DNA of 64,000 nucleotides from Lonicera japonica (Eukaryota > Streptophyta > Magnoliopsida > Dipsacales > Caprifoliaceae). Location: contig CM038470.1 in assembly GCA_021464415.1 (NCBI GenBank), positions 23,833,601-23,897,600 of the forward strand. The letters run 5' to 3'. Positions 35,425-47,181 of this stretch are shown one piece after another. Position 1 is the stretch's first letter. The number at the start of each line of letters is the position of its first letter. Below the pieces are notes generated by a model. That model saw only the letters and a list, made by a program, of their open reading frames with translations, did not search any database and was not told the DNA's origin. The position numbers were made by a program, and so were the translations under genes.

Positions 35425-35787
35425 GGGTAATTAGCAAAAATGACCCCTAAAGTTTGACCCGAATCTCTCGCTCATCCCTAAAGTTTCTAATTTTTCCTCA
35501 CTCGTTTAAAACTGGATGCCCTTTAAAAACATGGATGGAAAACGCGCTGTGATTGTCACGGGCCACTCTTTTAAGGGGTGTTTTTGGATGCTTCAACCAA
35601 AATTATAAACTTTAAAGATACTTCAACTGAAATTTGAAACTTTAAGGATGCTTAAACTAAAATTAAAAACTTTAAGAATGGCACCTCAACCGAAATTAAA
35701 AATTTTAAGAATGCTTCAATTGAAAATTGAACTTAAGGGACGAGAGGGATTTGGGTCAAACTTTAGAGGTCATTTTTGCTAATTACT
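35425..35787. mobile_element. MULE-type MITE with 9-bp target duplication
   Basis: Ends GGGTAATTAGCAAAAATGAC and (reverse complement of the right) AGTAATTAGCAAAAATGACC form an inverted repeat of about 40 bp. Flanking copies of GGACTTTCT at 35416-35424 and 35788-35796 are identical. It is 363 bp, noncoding, and inserted in LINE 1. Confidence 0.88.
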
Positions 35788-35917
35788 GGACTTTCTCAAC
35801 AACACGATTGAAAAGATAGTGGTTTAGTCTGCCATGCGCCAAAAGGACACCAAGGTAGGTATCGAGGTTATCTGTCGAGCTAATACCACAAATAGAACTC
35901 AGTCTGAGAGCATCACT

Positions 35918-36673
35918 CAGGGGCAGAGGGAACATGGGCACAGTGGGGGCTTAAGCCCCCACTTGGATTTCGAAAATTATCATAGTAGGTATGGTATTTT
36001 TATTTCTATAGGGACCTTTCTGTTAAGTTGAAAACTATGAGGTTGTTTTTGTAAAATTTTCAAAACTCTAGGGTCTGATTTGTATTTTGAATAAGAGAGA
36101 TTGATCTTCATCTTTAACTCCATTAATTATACAAAAACATATATAGACCTTCAAAATTTTAGATATTGTAGGTTTGCCCCTCATATAAGATGATTTCTAT
36201 CAATTTAACAGTTAAACAAACAATTAAATATCTAAAGTACTATTTATTTTTAGATTGAAAGATCAAGACCCATATTCTATTTTCGAAATATATTTTATCT
36301 TCTCTCATCCTACTTCATTTTTTAACTAAATAAAAGAAAGGGTTAAATCTCTTCCTCCTAACTATAAACAACGGAAATCTCCCAAACCTCCTAGAGAAAA
36401 TGCATGAAATGTATGTATTTGTTCGAAAATAAATTCTTAACATTGAAAAAGTTGCAATAAAAAACATTGAAAATGAAGATATCTCTCAATGTGTTCAAGA
36501 TATGCAACTCAAATATCAAAACTTTTCATAACTTGAGTTTTTTTGTACATTTCCTTATATAATTGATGTTTAATATACAATTTTTTAGTGTTATTCTTCC
36601 TTGTAATTAAAAAAAAAAATTATTTACTGTTAATCAAGCCCCCCACTAATCTTAAATCCTGCTTTCGCCATTG
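35918..36673. mobile_element. hAT-type non-autonomous element
   Basis: The left end CAGGGGCAGAGGGAAC and the right end (reverse complement CAATGGCGAAAGCAGG) share a GTGGGGG(G)CTT block just inside. Flanking octamers gcatcact and gtgtcact match at 6 of 8 positions. No transposase; inserted in LINE 1. Confidence 0.6.
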
Positions 36674-36914
36674 GTGTCACTTCTATGAATTAGGTAAAAT
36701 AAAGTTTTAGATTTGTTAAAATTTACTTTTTGACCCGAACAACTACAGAAATCTTTGAGAGCTGTATCCACAATGATACAACATTGTTTCGGGCGCACGT
36801 TGGCAAAGAACATGAGATTATCGGCAAAGAAGTTTTAATAACAACCCATTCCTTGTTATATATTAACTTTCTCAATTATAGTGTTAGCAAAAATTCCAAG
36901 CAAAGGACAAAGAA

Positions 36915-37190
36915 ATAGGGGAGAGTGGGTTCCCCTGTTTAAGTCCCCTACCTGGGGTAAAGCTATCCAATGCTTCACCATTCCATTCATCAGGACTTTC
37001 TTTAAAAAAGATTGATTAATACTGTCATAAGCTTTCTCAAGGTCAATCTTAATGATCATGCCCCATGGGTACCTTTACGCTTATCCAAAGAGTAAAAATG
37101 ATCTCTTAGGTAGTAACAATATTATCCGTAGTTTACCTACCCAGATTAAAAACTCTTGTTAGGGGTGGGCTGTTGTAAAAATGGTATCAT
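36915..37190 (-). pseudogene. LINE 1 fragment: reverse transcriptase core start
   Basis: Minus-strand text MIIKIDLEKAYDSINQSFLK is the first conserved aspartate block of plant LINE reverse transcriptase. Upstream, in another frame, lies NIVTT-EIIFTLW, which normally precedes it, so a frameshift is present. The catalytic YADD part is not seen; later insertions replace or separate it. Confidence 0.8.
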
Positions 37191-37198
37191 GTTTGAAC

Positions 37199-37823
37199 TA
37201 AGGGTGCACATGGTTATGGGTAAACCAATAGCTGAATCAATCCGGTTTTATTGAATTGGTTTGGTTAAATTGGTTTGGATTAACTTCTTTAAAAATGTGA
37301 TTGGATTGGTTTGGTTTTGGGTTTAACCTTTGGATTAACGTACCGAACCAATTTGAAACTGATAGTAATATATATTATTTTTATTTAGTATGTTTATGTT
37401 TAATATTATATAATCTTTAATATTATTAGTGAACATGTCCGCACTATTAATATACTATAAATGATAAAAATAAGTGATTAATCCCAATTAAAATTTTCAT
37501 TTCTTATGAACTCTCTTGCTTGTTTAAAATTTCACTCTACTTAAGTACTTTTTAAAATCATACATTATCACATGGAAGGTACACATTTAAAATAGACCAT
37601 TAGTAGCTCAAGTCACGACCCTTAGTGTTAACATTAAATGCAGAATTGTTGGCTCATTGATAATATGTTAAACAACAACCCAATACGAACCAATCCGTAA
37701 TTTTTTGGTTTCATTTACTGAATAATTGGTTTAGATTATGCACAAAATTTTTAAAACTGATTAAATTGGTTTTGTTTATGTTTAAGTAGTAAACCAGTTC
37801 AATCTGAATTGTGTGCGCTCCAA
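37199..37823. mobile_element. hAT-type MITE with 8-bp target duplication
   Basis: It begins TAAGGGTGCACATGG and ends GTGTGCGCTCCAA, with identical flanking octamers GTTTGAAC at 37191-37198 and 37824-37831. The interior is full of 'aaaccaat/attggttt' repeats, like the 38960-39650 sequence. Inserted in LINE 1. Confidence 0.8.
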
Positions 37824-38209
37824 GTTTGAACTTAAAACTAACGAAAATTTTATTGTCGTAAGTTTAATCATGAGTATTCCATTACTAAATTGCTTGATAA
37901 ATATTTTTGTACCATCGCTGAAAAGAAGTTTAAAGGGATATGATCCCGTGATCACTTATAGTTTTATGGAGGCACCTTAGCACTTGAGCGATTAACCAAT
38001 TACATGTTTAACAGCTTTTGCAGGTTATATATCTATATTGATGAGCTCCACCTACATTAGTACTCTAATTAATATTGAAAAAAAAATATTTGAGGTGGAT
38101 TACAGCCCACCTCGCCCCCCTAAATCCGCCTATGCCAAGAGAGGCTTAAGCCTATTCACCATAATTTTAGTAAATAAATAATTTATAAGGGACGTTGCAT
38201 AAAGTTATA

Positions 38210-38460
38210 GGCTGGAATTGAGAAATAGATTCCGGGTTATCAATTTTTGGGACAAGAGTAATAAGAGACCTATTATTCCCAATAGGAAATTCTTCTTTGC
38301 CAAAACAGTTCATTTACCCACAAAGAGAATGTTTTATCTTACCCCAAAACTTTTTATAAAACATTGGGTTGAAGCCGTCAGGGTCAGGAGCCTTGATGGG
38401 ATTCAAGCCAAAGAAGGCTTTTCTAAATTCCTTCAACCAAGAGTCTGCTCTCTTTAATTT
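38210..38460 (-). pseudogene. LINE 1 fragment: start of reverse transcriptase
   Basis: The minus strand reads KEFRKAFFGLNPIKAPDPDG then FNPMFYKKFWGKI and later LITLVPKIDNPES. KAPGPDG-like and LVPK blocks open the reverse transcriptase of plant L1-type LINEs. A stop follows HSLCG. It is the most 5' piece of LINE 1 in this window; no endonuclease domain was found further right. Confidence 0.82.
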
Positions 38461-38959
38461 CTGGGTACACAACAATATACCAGATCTCTTATATACAGTC
38501 GTGACTAAACCAGATAGTATGTATCCATGGACTGAATATTGTTCCTAATTAAAAGCCTGAAATAACTGCCAGCTTTATTTAGAAGCTGATTACGTGTTCT
38601 AAAAATTCCAACTAGGGTAGATTAGTCCCTCTCTAGGCACTAGGGGGTGGTTTGCGACTTACCCTAACTAGACAACCACTTAATTTATTGGAATGATGAT
38701 TCGGCAAGACTAATGAAATCTTTCACTCCCTTTTGTTTTAAAAATCCTTTTTCATGTTTGAATTATGGAAGATATGTTTCACAAACTTTTAATGTCATTT
38801 ACTCTTTAGAAGTAAAGCTTAGGGTCGATCATTTCGTATTACTTTTTCTCATAAAATTAATTTCAGTCTTAACCCCAAGGTTGTAATTTCCCAAGGTTGT
38901 AAAAATTACAAGCCCAACCTCATGCACACTTTCAAAGTTTACACAAAGGTCCTTACTAG

Positions 38960-39655
38960 AAAAAATAAATCCAAAACTGCAAACGGTTATGGGTAAACCA
39001 AATAATCAAACCAATTAGGCATTATTGTATTGGTTTGATTAAGTTTATAAAATTAATTAAATTGGTCTAACCTTTAGATTAATTGAACCAATGCAAAACC
39101 GATCATAATATATGTATGTATATATTATTTTCATTTGGGATTTTATATGTATTATGTAGTCTTTAACATTTTGTTCACAAGCATCCAAAACCATAATTAT
39201 ATTATAAATGATAAAATAAGTGATTAATCCTAATCAAAATTTAAAGAGGTTTCATTCCATGTGAACTCTTACCCTTTTAAAATTTGACTCTAATTGAATA
39301 AATTTTAAACTCATCAAACATTATCACATACATGTATGTTAGTAAGTTTGAAACACACCATTATTGTAAAAACTAAACTTTCAGCTCAAGTCTTAGCCTT
39401 GGCATAAAAAATAAATGTATTTAAGTGTTAACTCATTTATAATGTGTGTTTCTTCTCTTAGTTCTATATATGCATGTACCTTTAATTGTTTTTATTAAAT
39501 TTTAAAACCGACAATCCAATTCGAACCAATCCGTTGTCGTTTGGATTGGTTTTTTCATATAATTGGTTTGGGTACAAATTTTTTGGAATTGATTAGATTG
39601 GTTTGGTTTAAGTACTTAATTTAAGTAGTAAACCAATCCATGCCTGGAATTGATT
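38960..39655. repeat. Decayed relative of the 37199-37823 MITE
   Basis: Shares 'ggttatgggtaaaccaa' and many 'aattggtttgg' motifs with that element, but clear ends and a target duplication are not visible. Confidence 0.55.
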
Positions 39656-39818
39656 GTCTTATTCACCTCTCAAATAATTATACTCCATGTAAATTAAAAC
39701 AAAGAAATAAATATAGTATGTGTCATCACTTATCTCTTTTTTCAACTTAATTATCACAAAATTAGTAGTCAGAGTCGGCTATAGTGGGAAGGCAACTTAG
39801 GCCTTTGCCTAATACCCC

Positions 39819-41444
39819 TGTTGACCTTAAAGTCAATTAATCTTATTTTGATAATTACAATAAGTTAATAAAGTGTTATTTAACTCGGTTGTTCCAATGA
39901 TGATAGCCATTTTAACCGATATATCTTCCGACCAAGTGTAACTTCAAACCGAAGCAAATCTCACGCAAGCTTTACAAACGTCTCTACTCACAAGAAATGA
40001 ACTCAAGTGATATACATGCACTATACAAAGCCAAGAAAAGATCTAGATCATCAAGCAAGTGAAGATATGCACAAGAATGATCTCCACATGTTCTACAAGT
40101 TATCAAAACCAAGAAAGGATCAAGAACATCAAACAAGTAAAGATACGCACAAGAAAATCAAGCATCACGAAGACTCGAATTATCATTAAATGGAGTGAGT
40201 GCTTAGATTTTATGTAAAGATACTTTATTGATCAAATCCCTATAGCTCAAACATATTCTTACATCTTTTAAAGATTGATTCAAACTAGCTTGAAATTGAA
40301 TTTATTTGAAAAACATCATTTTACAAAAACCGAGTTTCAAATTAAATTCATATTAATTTTAAATGATCATATTTTAAGCTATAATAAAAATGGGTATCTT
40401 AGAAACATATATTTGAGGTTCAAAAATCATCAGAATTTTATTTGGAACTAAATTATTAAATTGGAAAAATATTTTTATTTTTCGTTTAAAATTCGCTCAA
40501 TTTTTGCCCAGTTTTGATTTAACGGTAAGTTGGAGGCCTTCCCGAACTCCGATCATTTTGAAATTTTTACAGTAGTTAGACAACATCTCCTGAAAATTTT
40601 GACTAAAATTTGAGCATGATCCAACGGTCAAATTGGAATAAATTAACAAAACAAATTTGAATTTTTTTTGTCAAAGCTAGCTGTTGGAAAGTTTGAAAAT
40701 GTATACCTTGGAGCCAAAACCTTTCTTAATCATACCCAACGGCCATATAGTTTTGCAAGCTATAAATATGAGGTCCTAGACATGTTATAACACACTTGAA
40801 TCATTCTACAAACTTATTTTACATATATACAAAGTTGTTCAAGTATTCAATTAATTTTATTGATCAAATTCTTCATTTTTGAGCTATATACTTTGATCAA
40901 TTTTGATATCTCTTAGTGTGAGCTTCATTTATATTTTGTCATACACAAGAGAGATATTGTACATTGGTGTTTGTCACCAAAACTCATTTGAATCATAATT
41001 ATGAGAGGTGTATCTCATAGATTAGCAAGAGGGATTTCTTATGAAAGTATTGAAGGTGTTTTCAATACTTGTGAGAGTGTGTGATAAGAATACACTTGTA
41101 GATGTTTGATCTTCACCCGGAAAGAGATCGGTTATAGTGGAAATTCTCGGAGAACTAACCGAGCGCGGAGTAGGGGGAACAAGCCGAACCGTGTGGATAA
41201 AAAATCTTCGACTTCAAATTGGTTCAATCTTTCTTACTCAATCTCTTTATTTATTTGTTATATTAATTGATTGAAGTTGCTTATATTATTGCTTATTTTT
41301 GGGATTGATTATTTAATTGATTGTTTTCCTTGATAAACTTATTTAACTAAGTTGTTTTGCTTAAATATTTTAAAAACGTTTTAATTCCGCATTAAGTTTT
41401 TAAAACCCTATTCACCCCCCTTCTAGGGTATTTTCCGACCTACA
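39819..41444. mobile_element. Solo LTR, 1626 bp
   Basis: It starts TGTTGACC and ends GACCTACA, so the ends are TG and CA. It is flanked by the identical 5-bp duplication ACCCC (39814-39818 and 41445-41449). No retrotransposon proteins lie beside it, so the rest was lost by LTR recombination. The near-terminal 'ctattcaccccccttctagg' resembles the ends of long plant LTRs. An open frame inside (40007-40189) is built from an internal repeat and is not a gene. Confidence 0.88.
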
Positions 41445-41775
41445 ACCCCACTTTGACATAGGGCACTAAAAAAACAATTAAGGGCTTATATGTAAAAAAT
41501 TTATAATTAAGGATACCTAATTGCAAGAAAGAAAAAGCTTATGAGCTCTTTAAAAAATAAAACTTACACATTGAATAAAAGTAAGAAAGAGTAAAAAGCT
41601 CACTCTTGGGTTCTTTCTCCTCCCTTTGAAATTTTTTTAAAACACTGAGGTGATAGTGATATTGATGCGATTGAGGTTTTTTCAAAACTACAATTACTAA
41701 GAAAATCATTATCAGAAGGCACAACGAAAACAGTTGAAGTGATCTTGGAGTATATAAAATTAAAGATATGCATAT

Positions 41776-42021
41776 ATGTTTCCCGCGTGCTTTAGTTGCT
41801 TACATAATTTTATTGACTATACCAGTGCCAATTGCTATTGTAGAGAGAAGTTTTTCAAAATTGAAGTTGATAAAAAAAATTATATTCGATCAACAATGTC
41901 AGAAGATATGTTAAATGGGTTGACTATGTTATCTATTGAAAAAAAAATGTTAGCTACTATTGATTGTAATGATGTAATTACTAATTTTGTACTTCAAAAA
42001 GTAAGAAGAATAGGTTATTAG
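41776..42021 (+). pseudogene. hAT transposase C-terminal (dimerisation) fragment
   Basis: IPVPIAIVERSFSKLKLIK in one frame (from 41813) and NYIRSTMSEDMLNGLTMLSI with EKKMLATID in the next frame together form the classic hAT C-terminal dimerisation domain. A one-base slip at the run of A near 41870-41878 separates them, so the copy is frameshifted. No catalytic core is left. Confidence 0.88.
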
Positions 42022-42699
42022 ATAGTAGATATGATGGTTTTGCATATTTTTGTTACAAACTCGAAGATTTTATCTATTAAATAATCTTTTGTTAATTGTT
42101 GCCTTAATTTTTTTATACAAATTCGGTAATTGATTGGGTCTATTCTTTGAAGCTTTTTGGTTTCAAATTATTAAATAATATGATTTTAAGATTGTTTTAT
42201 TAAAGGAGAAGATAATGATATGGGGCACCAATTTTCGTCGATATTAAGTTTCGCTTGGGGTCTCAAAATCCCTAAAGTCGGCCCTGTTATTAGTGTTCAA
42301 TATATTCCCCCAATTAAAATTCCTGGCTTTGTCCCTGTGGTGGTTGTGAATTCACAGCTGTATGGAAAAAAAATTATATTACATAAAAAAGGTTGTGTTT
42401 TGAAATTATTGCTTTGTATAAAAAAATACAAATAGACAAAAAGAACAAGAAAATGCCCTAACGAGGAGGAAGTAGTCTTGAGTTAGATTATAACCAAAAA
42501 CATAAATAAATAATCAAGTTCCACCTGTCTCCAAAGGAGATTGACGTCCATGTCTCAGAGAAAAGAGAATAAAAATCTCACAAAAGGAGAAACATAAATT
42601 CACATATTTGAAAATTATCTAAAGACTCAAATCTAGAGATACTATTGAGTTATTATTAGGATTTAAGTTGAACCGATGGTACTCCAGCCTCACTCTTAA

Positions 42700-43175
42700 T
42701 GGAAGGAGATGTAACGACCACAAATATTTCACATCGGTAGTGTAGTGGGAAGGTGCTTGGTATATATATATGGGAACAATGACCCAAGACCATTATACCA
42801 TATTAATGTGTGGATATTGTGAGTCATATATGTGTGGCTAACGATGATCGACCACTATACCATATTAATGTGTGGATATTGTGAGTGATATCTGTGTGGC
42901 TAACGATGAGGCAAAATTGCTAGATGCGGCTAGCTAGAGTTGAGATTGTGCTGCTGATGGTGAGGCTGAATCACTGGATGTGGCAAGAGGCTGAGATTGT
43001 TTGTGTGTGATCCCGGCCTAACGAGGACGTTAGGAAATTTAACGCGAGAGATTGTAACAACCCGCGGCTAAAGGCCAAGATTATTTGTGTGTGATCCCGG
43101 CTTAACGAGGAAGTTAGAAAATTTAACGGGAGAGATTGTAACGACCTAAAATATCCCACATCGGTAGCGTAATGG
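42700..43175. repeat. Nested direct repeats with 'gtaacgacc...cacatcggtag' ends
   Basis: Two pairs of direct repeats are visible: about 62 bp with 'ttaatgtgtggatattgtga' at 42800-42912, and about 85 bp with 'gtgtgtgatcccggc.taac' at about 42996-43140. The outer text 'tgtaacgacc' plus 'cacatcggtag' occurs at 42711 and 43138. Such text is common in plant LTR-like repeats. No gene. Confidence 0.75.
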
Positions 43176-43378
43176 AAAGATCCTTCGTATATATGTGAGA
43201 AAAAAATTAACCAAATTTACAACTTGGGTTGGTCATTTTGAGAGAGAATTTGGGTAATTACAACAGAAGGGTGGAGAAGAACAAAAAAGAGATTGAGAAG
43301 AAACTCTTAAGAGGGAAGAAAGAGTAGAGTATTAGGAACTTAAAACAAGATCTACTGGTTTTTTCAAGATGCAAATCA

Positions 43379-43535
43379 CATAATATAAGCTTGTTATACA
43401 TGCAAGATAAATACTCATTTTGATATGATATATAATTTAGTAGTACAAACACAAATTATATAATATAGGCTTGTTATACATGCAAGATAAGTACTCATTT
43501 TGATATGATATATAATTTAGTTGTACAAACACAAA
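43379..43535 (-). repeat. Tandem duplication in the 3' flank of P450 gene 2
   Basis: A unit of about 78 bp with 'cttgttatacatgcaagata' occurs twice; the 3' flank of P450 gene 1 (from about 20255) has a single copy. It lies just after the stop codon and so may be part of the 3' untranslated region. Confidence 0.85.
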
Positions 43536-43574
43536 TTATTGATGTCAATCCACTTACATATTTAATTTTTATAA

Positions 43575-45491
43575 TTATTCTCGTATCATTGTTGGGACAA
43601 GAACTAGTGGTGTTGCTCTCTGCAGTGTAAGACCGAAAATATCGTTCATGTCCAACTTTTCATTACCACAAGGAATCTTCCAGTCGAAATGATACACGAG
43701 AGACGCTACCATCAGGCTTACCATCCTTTGAGCCAGAGGAATACCTGGACAGATTCGACGCCCAGAACTAAAAGGAAGGAACTCGAAATGCTTACCCTTG
43801 AAGTCTAACTCAGACCCCAAAAACCTCTCAGGCATAAAACATGTGGGATTGTCCCAATACTTAGGATCTCGAGCAATTGCCCATGCATTCACAAGCACTC
43901 GGGTGTTCTTAGGTATCAGGTAACCATTTAGTTTCAAACTCCTCAGTGTTTTGTGAGGTATAAGTAAAGGCACCGCTAGATGCAGACGCATTGTTTCTTT
44001 TATTACAGCTTGCAAATACGGTAGTCCGAGGATTGCAGCTTCTTCAATTCTGCCTTTTACTTCGACACTTTCAGTGATCTCTCGACGCACCTTTGCCATA
44101 ATATCTGGGTTGAGTATCAGTTCAGTCATTGCCCATTCAGTGGTATTTGAGTTCGTTTCAGTTCCTGCAATGAACATATCCTGAAGAAAGATTTTTGTTT
44201 GATATCAGAAAGTTTTATTAATTAGACAAAGTTGAGAAAATATTAAGTAGTCCAAATACGTAAATATTCCCATTAATTGCCTCTTTTTATGTATGAATTC
44301 CGTCACTTTTTTTTGTTACACAATTTTCATTTTAATAAGTCACACGCGAGTTACAAACATAACATATGTCACTAAAAAGTACAGATAAATTAAAACTCAA
44401 AATGTGACGATCAATTTTGAAACAGAGAGAGTATTAAAGAAAGACCATACCACTAGTAGAATTTTGATGTACTTCAAGTTGAATTCGCTTCCATTCTCTT
44501 CACTATAATCAATTAGTGAATCCAACAAATCACCATACCTTCTCGCACTAGCCACCCTCTCCCTCAATCTCTCATCAATAAATCCTTGACAGATTTCATC
44601 ACTTAACCAACCGTAAGCAACCTTAGCTTTTCTCCTCAAACTTTGTGGATCAAAAGGCTTGAGCAATGGAAAATAATCAGCAATATTAAACTTCCCATCA
44701 ACTACCATTATAGTCTTCACTGCATTCAAAAATCCATTTATACCATCTTCTTGTGAATTAAAATTAGCCACATTCTTAGATACTAAAGTGTTTGACATTT
44801 GGTTTAGTGCTGTGGTGAATGTCAATTTGCCTATGTCCACAGCTTCTTTTCTATTGCTAGCTAATTTTAAATGTACAACCATTTCATGCACGGCTTTGTG
44901 GCGGAGTTCTCTCAGTGTATCTAGCTTTTGTGGGTGTGTTAAGTAGATGTTTAGAGCGCGTCGAATCATTCTCCATCGTTGTCCTGCGTGTCAAAATTTA
45001 GTCAACAAAAGTGAATTAATCAAGGACCAAAAAATTTACTCAACTAGTACAAGATCCTATTTAACCTTTAATTAGTCTTTAGCAAGTGTAAACAAATTAA
45101 AATTTAATGACAATTTTAGTACTAGTAGTCTAGCACATATACCAGCAGATATCCAAATCACAGCTAGATCGTAATCGTGGAGCCCAGTAACAGCATCAGG
45201 GACAAATCTTCCTGAGCAGGCCTCGTCGTTCTTCTGAAGAATCTCTCTAGCCATCTCTGCCGATGAGGCAACGACGCTAGTGACACTGCCGAGGCAGATA
45301 GTCATGAAGGGACCGTGCTTTTGAGCTAGCTTTGCTAGTGATACGTGCGGTTTAGGCCCGATATCCAACAAGTTGCCTATAATTGGGAGGCCTATGGGAC
45401 CTGGTGGGAGTTTTCTTCTGCTAAATAATTTAAGGGCATATGCAAAAATTGAGAATAACAAAGAGGAGATTATTAAGCCCATCAACCCCAT
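43575..45491 (-). CDS. Cytochrome P450, CYP76 family, gene 2
   Basis: Three minus-strand exons: 45491-45143, 44983-44451 and 44180-43575; introns phase 1 (splitting the Gly codon before QRWR) and phase 0 (before DMFIAGTET). All borders are GT-AG and the product is 495 aa, complete. Membrane anchor (about residues 3-22), PPGP hinge, AGTETN I-helix motif, ETMR, PERF and FSSGRRICPG haem loop (Cys438) are all present, so it should be an active ER monooxygenase. It is a recent duplicate of gene 1 with the same exon lengths except for two extra C-terminal residues in gene 1. About 119 bp of exon 3 (43786-43904) are identical to gene 1. The CYP76 assignment comes from overall motif and text similarity; subfamily and substrate are not deducible. 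Confidence 0.94.
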
Positions 45492-45525
45492 TTTTTAAAT
45501 TATGATTTCTCTAGCTCCTTTTAGT

Positions 45526-45537
45526 GTATTTATAGTA
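45526..45537 (-). promoter_or_regulatory. TATA box of P450 gene 2
   Basis: The minus strand reads ctataaatac about 40 bp upstream of the start codon. Similarity to the gene 1 promoter extends only about 30 bp further upstream and then stops, so the two genes have different distal promoters. Confidence 0.6.
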
Positions 45538-45698
45538 CTAGATGGTCCGCGCATGCTACGTAACAGTACTGCGTACATTTTACGTAAAAACATGATACAT
45601 TTATTAGGCCCTTTTAGATTTTTTTTTCTATAAATAACTTATAAATTTTTTGACTTTTGTTGGCTTTCTCTTAAAACAATATATAAATACGAACTCTA

Positions 45699-46016
45699 GG
45701 ATCCGTTTGAAAGTAAAATGAAATATGAAAAATGAAAAATGAAAAAAAAAATTAATTTAGGTGAGAAGATGAAAAATAAGTGGAGGGATGGAGTTAGATT
45801 AACTCTTCCTTTTTGCCTTTTTTCATGGAAAATTTTTCTTTAGGTGATGGTGAATATTTTTTTTCACAAAACATTAAAGGAGGATGGTGGAAATATATTC
45901 ACAAAAATAAATATGAGATGGAGAGCATCTCGCCGTATGCCTCAACTTATTTTCTATCTTCTCACCTAAATTAATTATTTTTGTTTTCAATTTTCATGTT
46001 TTTATCAAACGGACCC
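45699..46016. mobile_element. Harbinger-type MITE (relative of 28427-34794)
   Basis: Ends GGATCCGTTTGA and (reverse complement) GGGTCCGTTTGA, flanked by TA. The interior shares 'ctcaacttattttctatctt' and 'ggaaaatttttct' with the 28427 MITE. It sits about 200 bp upstream of P450 gene 2. Confidence 0.75.
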
Positions 46017-46170
46017 TAATTTTATAAACAATGGGACTTGCCAATACAAATACAAGGAGAGAACAAGCGCCAATTGTGTATTTTTTTTCGGTTAGTTTAT
46101 TTTGAGATTGTTTATATGTTAATTACTTATATGTCAAAAATAAAATTTGGAGATGAAAAGATAGTACCAT

Positions 46171-46434
46171 TTGGATCCATTTGATAATAACATGAAAAAT
46201 CAAAATCAAAATAATTGAAAAATAATTTGAACCGTGTGGTGAGATGTCTCTTTCCTTTGTGGCTTTTCCTTAGAAAAATTTTCTTTGGTGATTGAGGAAG
46301 AAATTTTTTTCACAAAAACATAATAAAAGATGAAGAATATACACTAATAAAAATGAGTATGCAATGAAAAATATCTAATCCCATAGCTCAACTTATTCTC
46401 CAACTTCTTAAACAAATGCTTTGTCAAATTGTGG
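46171..46434. mobile_element. Decayed MITE of the same family
   Basis: The left end GGATCCATTTGATAATAACA and internal 'ctcaacttattctccaactt' match the neighbour at 45699-46016; the right end is worn. Upstream of P450 gene 2. Confidence 0.55.
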
Positions 46435-47173
46435 TTAGATACTCTCTAATTTATTTTTTTACTAAATGTCATCCATACTTCTTTATTTTTGGGCATTTTT
46501 TCTCCTCTTCACCAAGTAAAGATTTTTTTTCCTATAAAAAGAAAAAAAAATAAGAAAACATTTTACCATAACACTTGATTTAATTTTTAACTTATTATAA
46601 AAATTAATTATTTTTCCTAATATTTTATATCTTATTATCGAGGCTAGATTGCATTCTTTTCTTTGAAAAGTTAAAATCCAAACTACCAACTTGCTTGTTC
46701 AGTTTTATCTTTTCGAAATCAGGAAGTGGGTCCACCTTTTCTACACTCCCATCCCGTTTCCCAAAATCTTAACGGTGTACCTTTTTCTTAGAAAAAAAAC
46801 AAAAAAAAAAAGACAATTATGTTATTTGTACCTTTAATTTGTAGTTGAGATATTATTATAATTTTAACACTATATTTTTTATTATTAATAATATTAAGAT
46901 CATTATAAGAGATACTTAAAATTCAAATACTAAGTCGGTAGCTTTTTGTTAAACTTAAACATTCGATTAGATAACATTTTACCAAATTGACCTAAACGGT
47001 GACCTTTAGCTGAATTTTTATTTTTAATTAGATAAATTGTCACCAATTATGAACTTTCAATTCAACAACTCGCCACCAACTTGTATTTTATGTAATTGAG
47101 CAACCAACTCTTAATTTTATAATTACAACACTAAATTATTTGTGGTGTCCTACCTATAAACTAGAGGTGTATC
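46435..47173. other. Gene-free AT-rich stretch
   Basis: No gene or element recognised between the MITE pair and the hAT element. Confidence 0.5.
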
Positions 47174-47181
47174 GTGTATAT

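Larger units (their letters stand above)
39770..42286 (+). mobile_element. hAT element interrupted by a solo LTR
   Basis: The left end CAGAGTCGGCTATAG and the reverse complement of the right end CAGGGCCGACTTTAGG form a short inverted repeat. Flanking octamers ttagtagt (39762-39769) and ttattagt (42287-42294) match at 7 of 8. It carries the C-terminal remnant of a hAT transposase. Without the LTR insertion it is about 890 bp, so most of the transposase has been deleted. Confidence 0.82.

Noticed and set aside
40007..40189. Small lysine/histidine-rich open frame
   Set aside because: It lies within the solo LTR and arises from an internal repeat; no LTR of this kind encodes a protein there.
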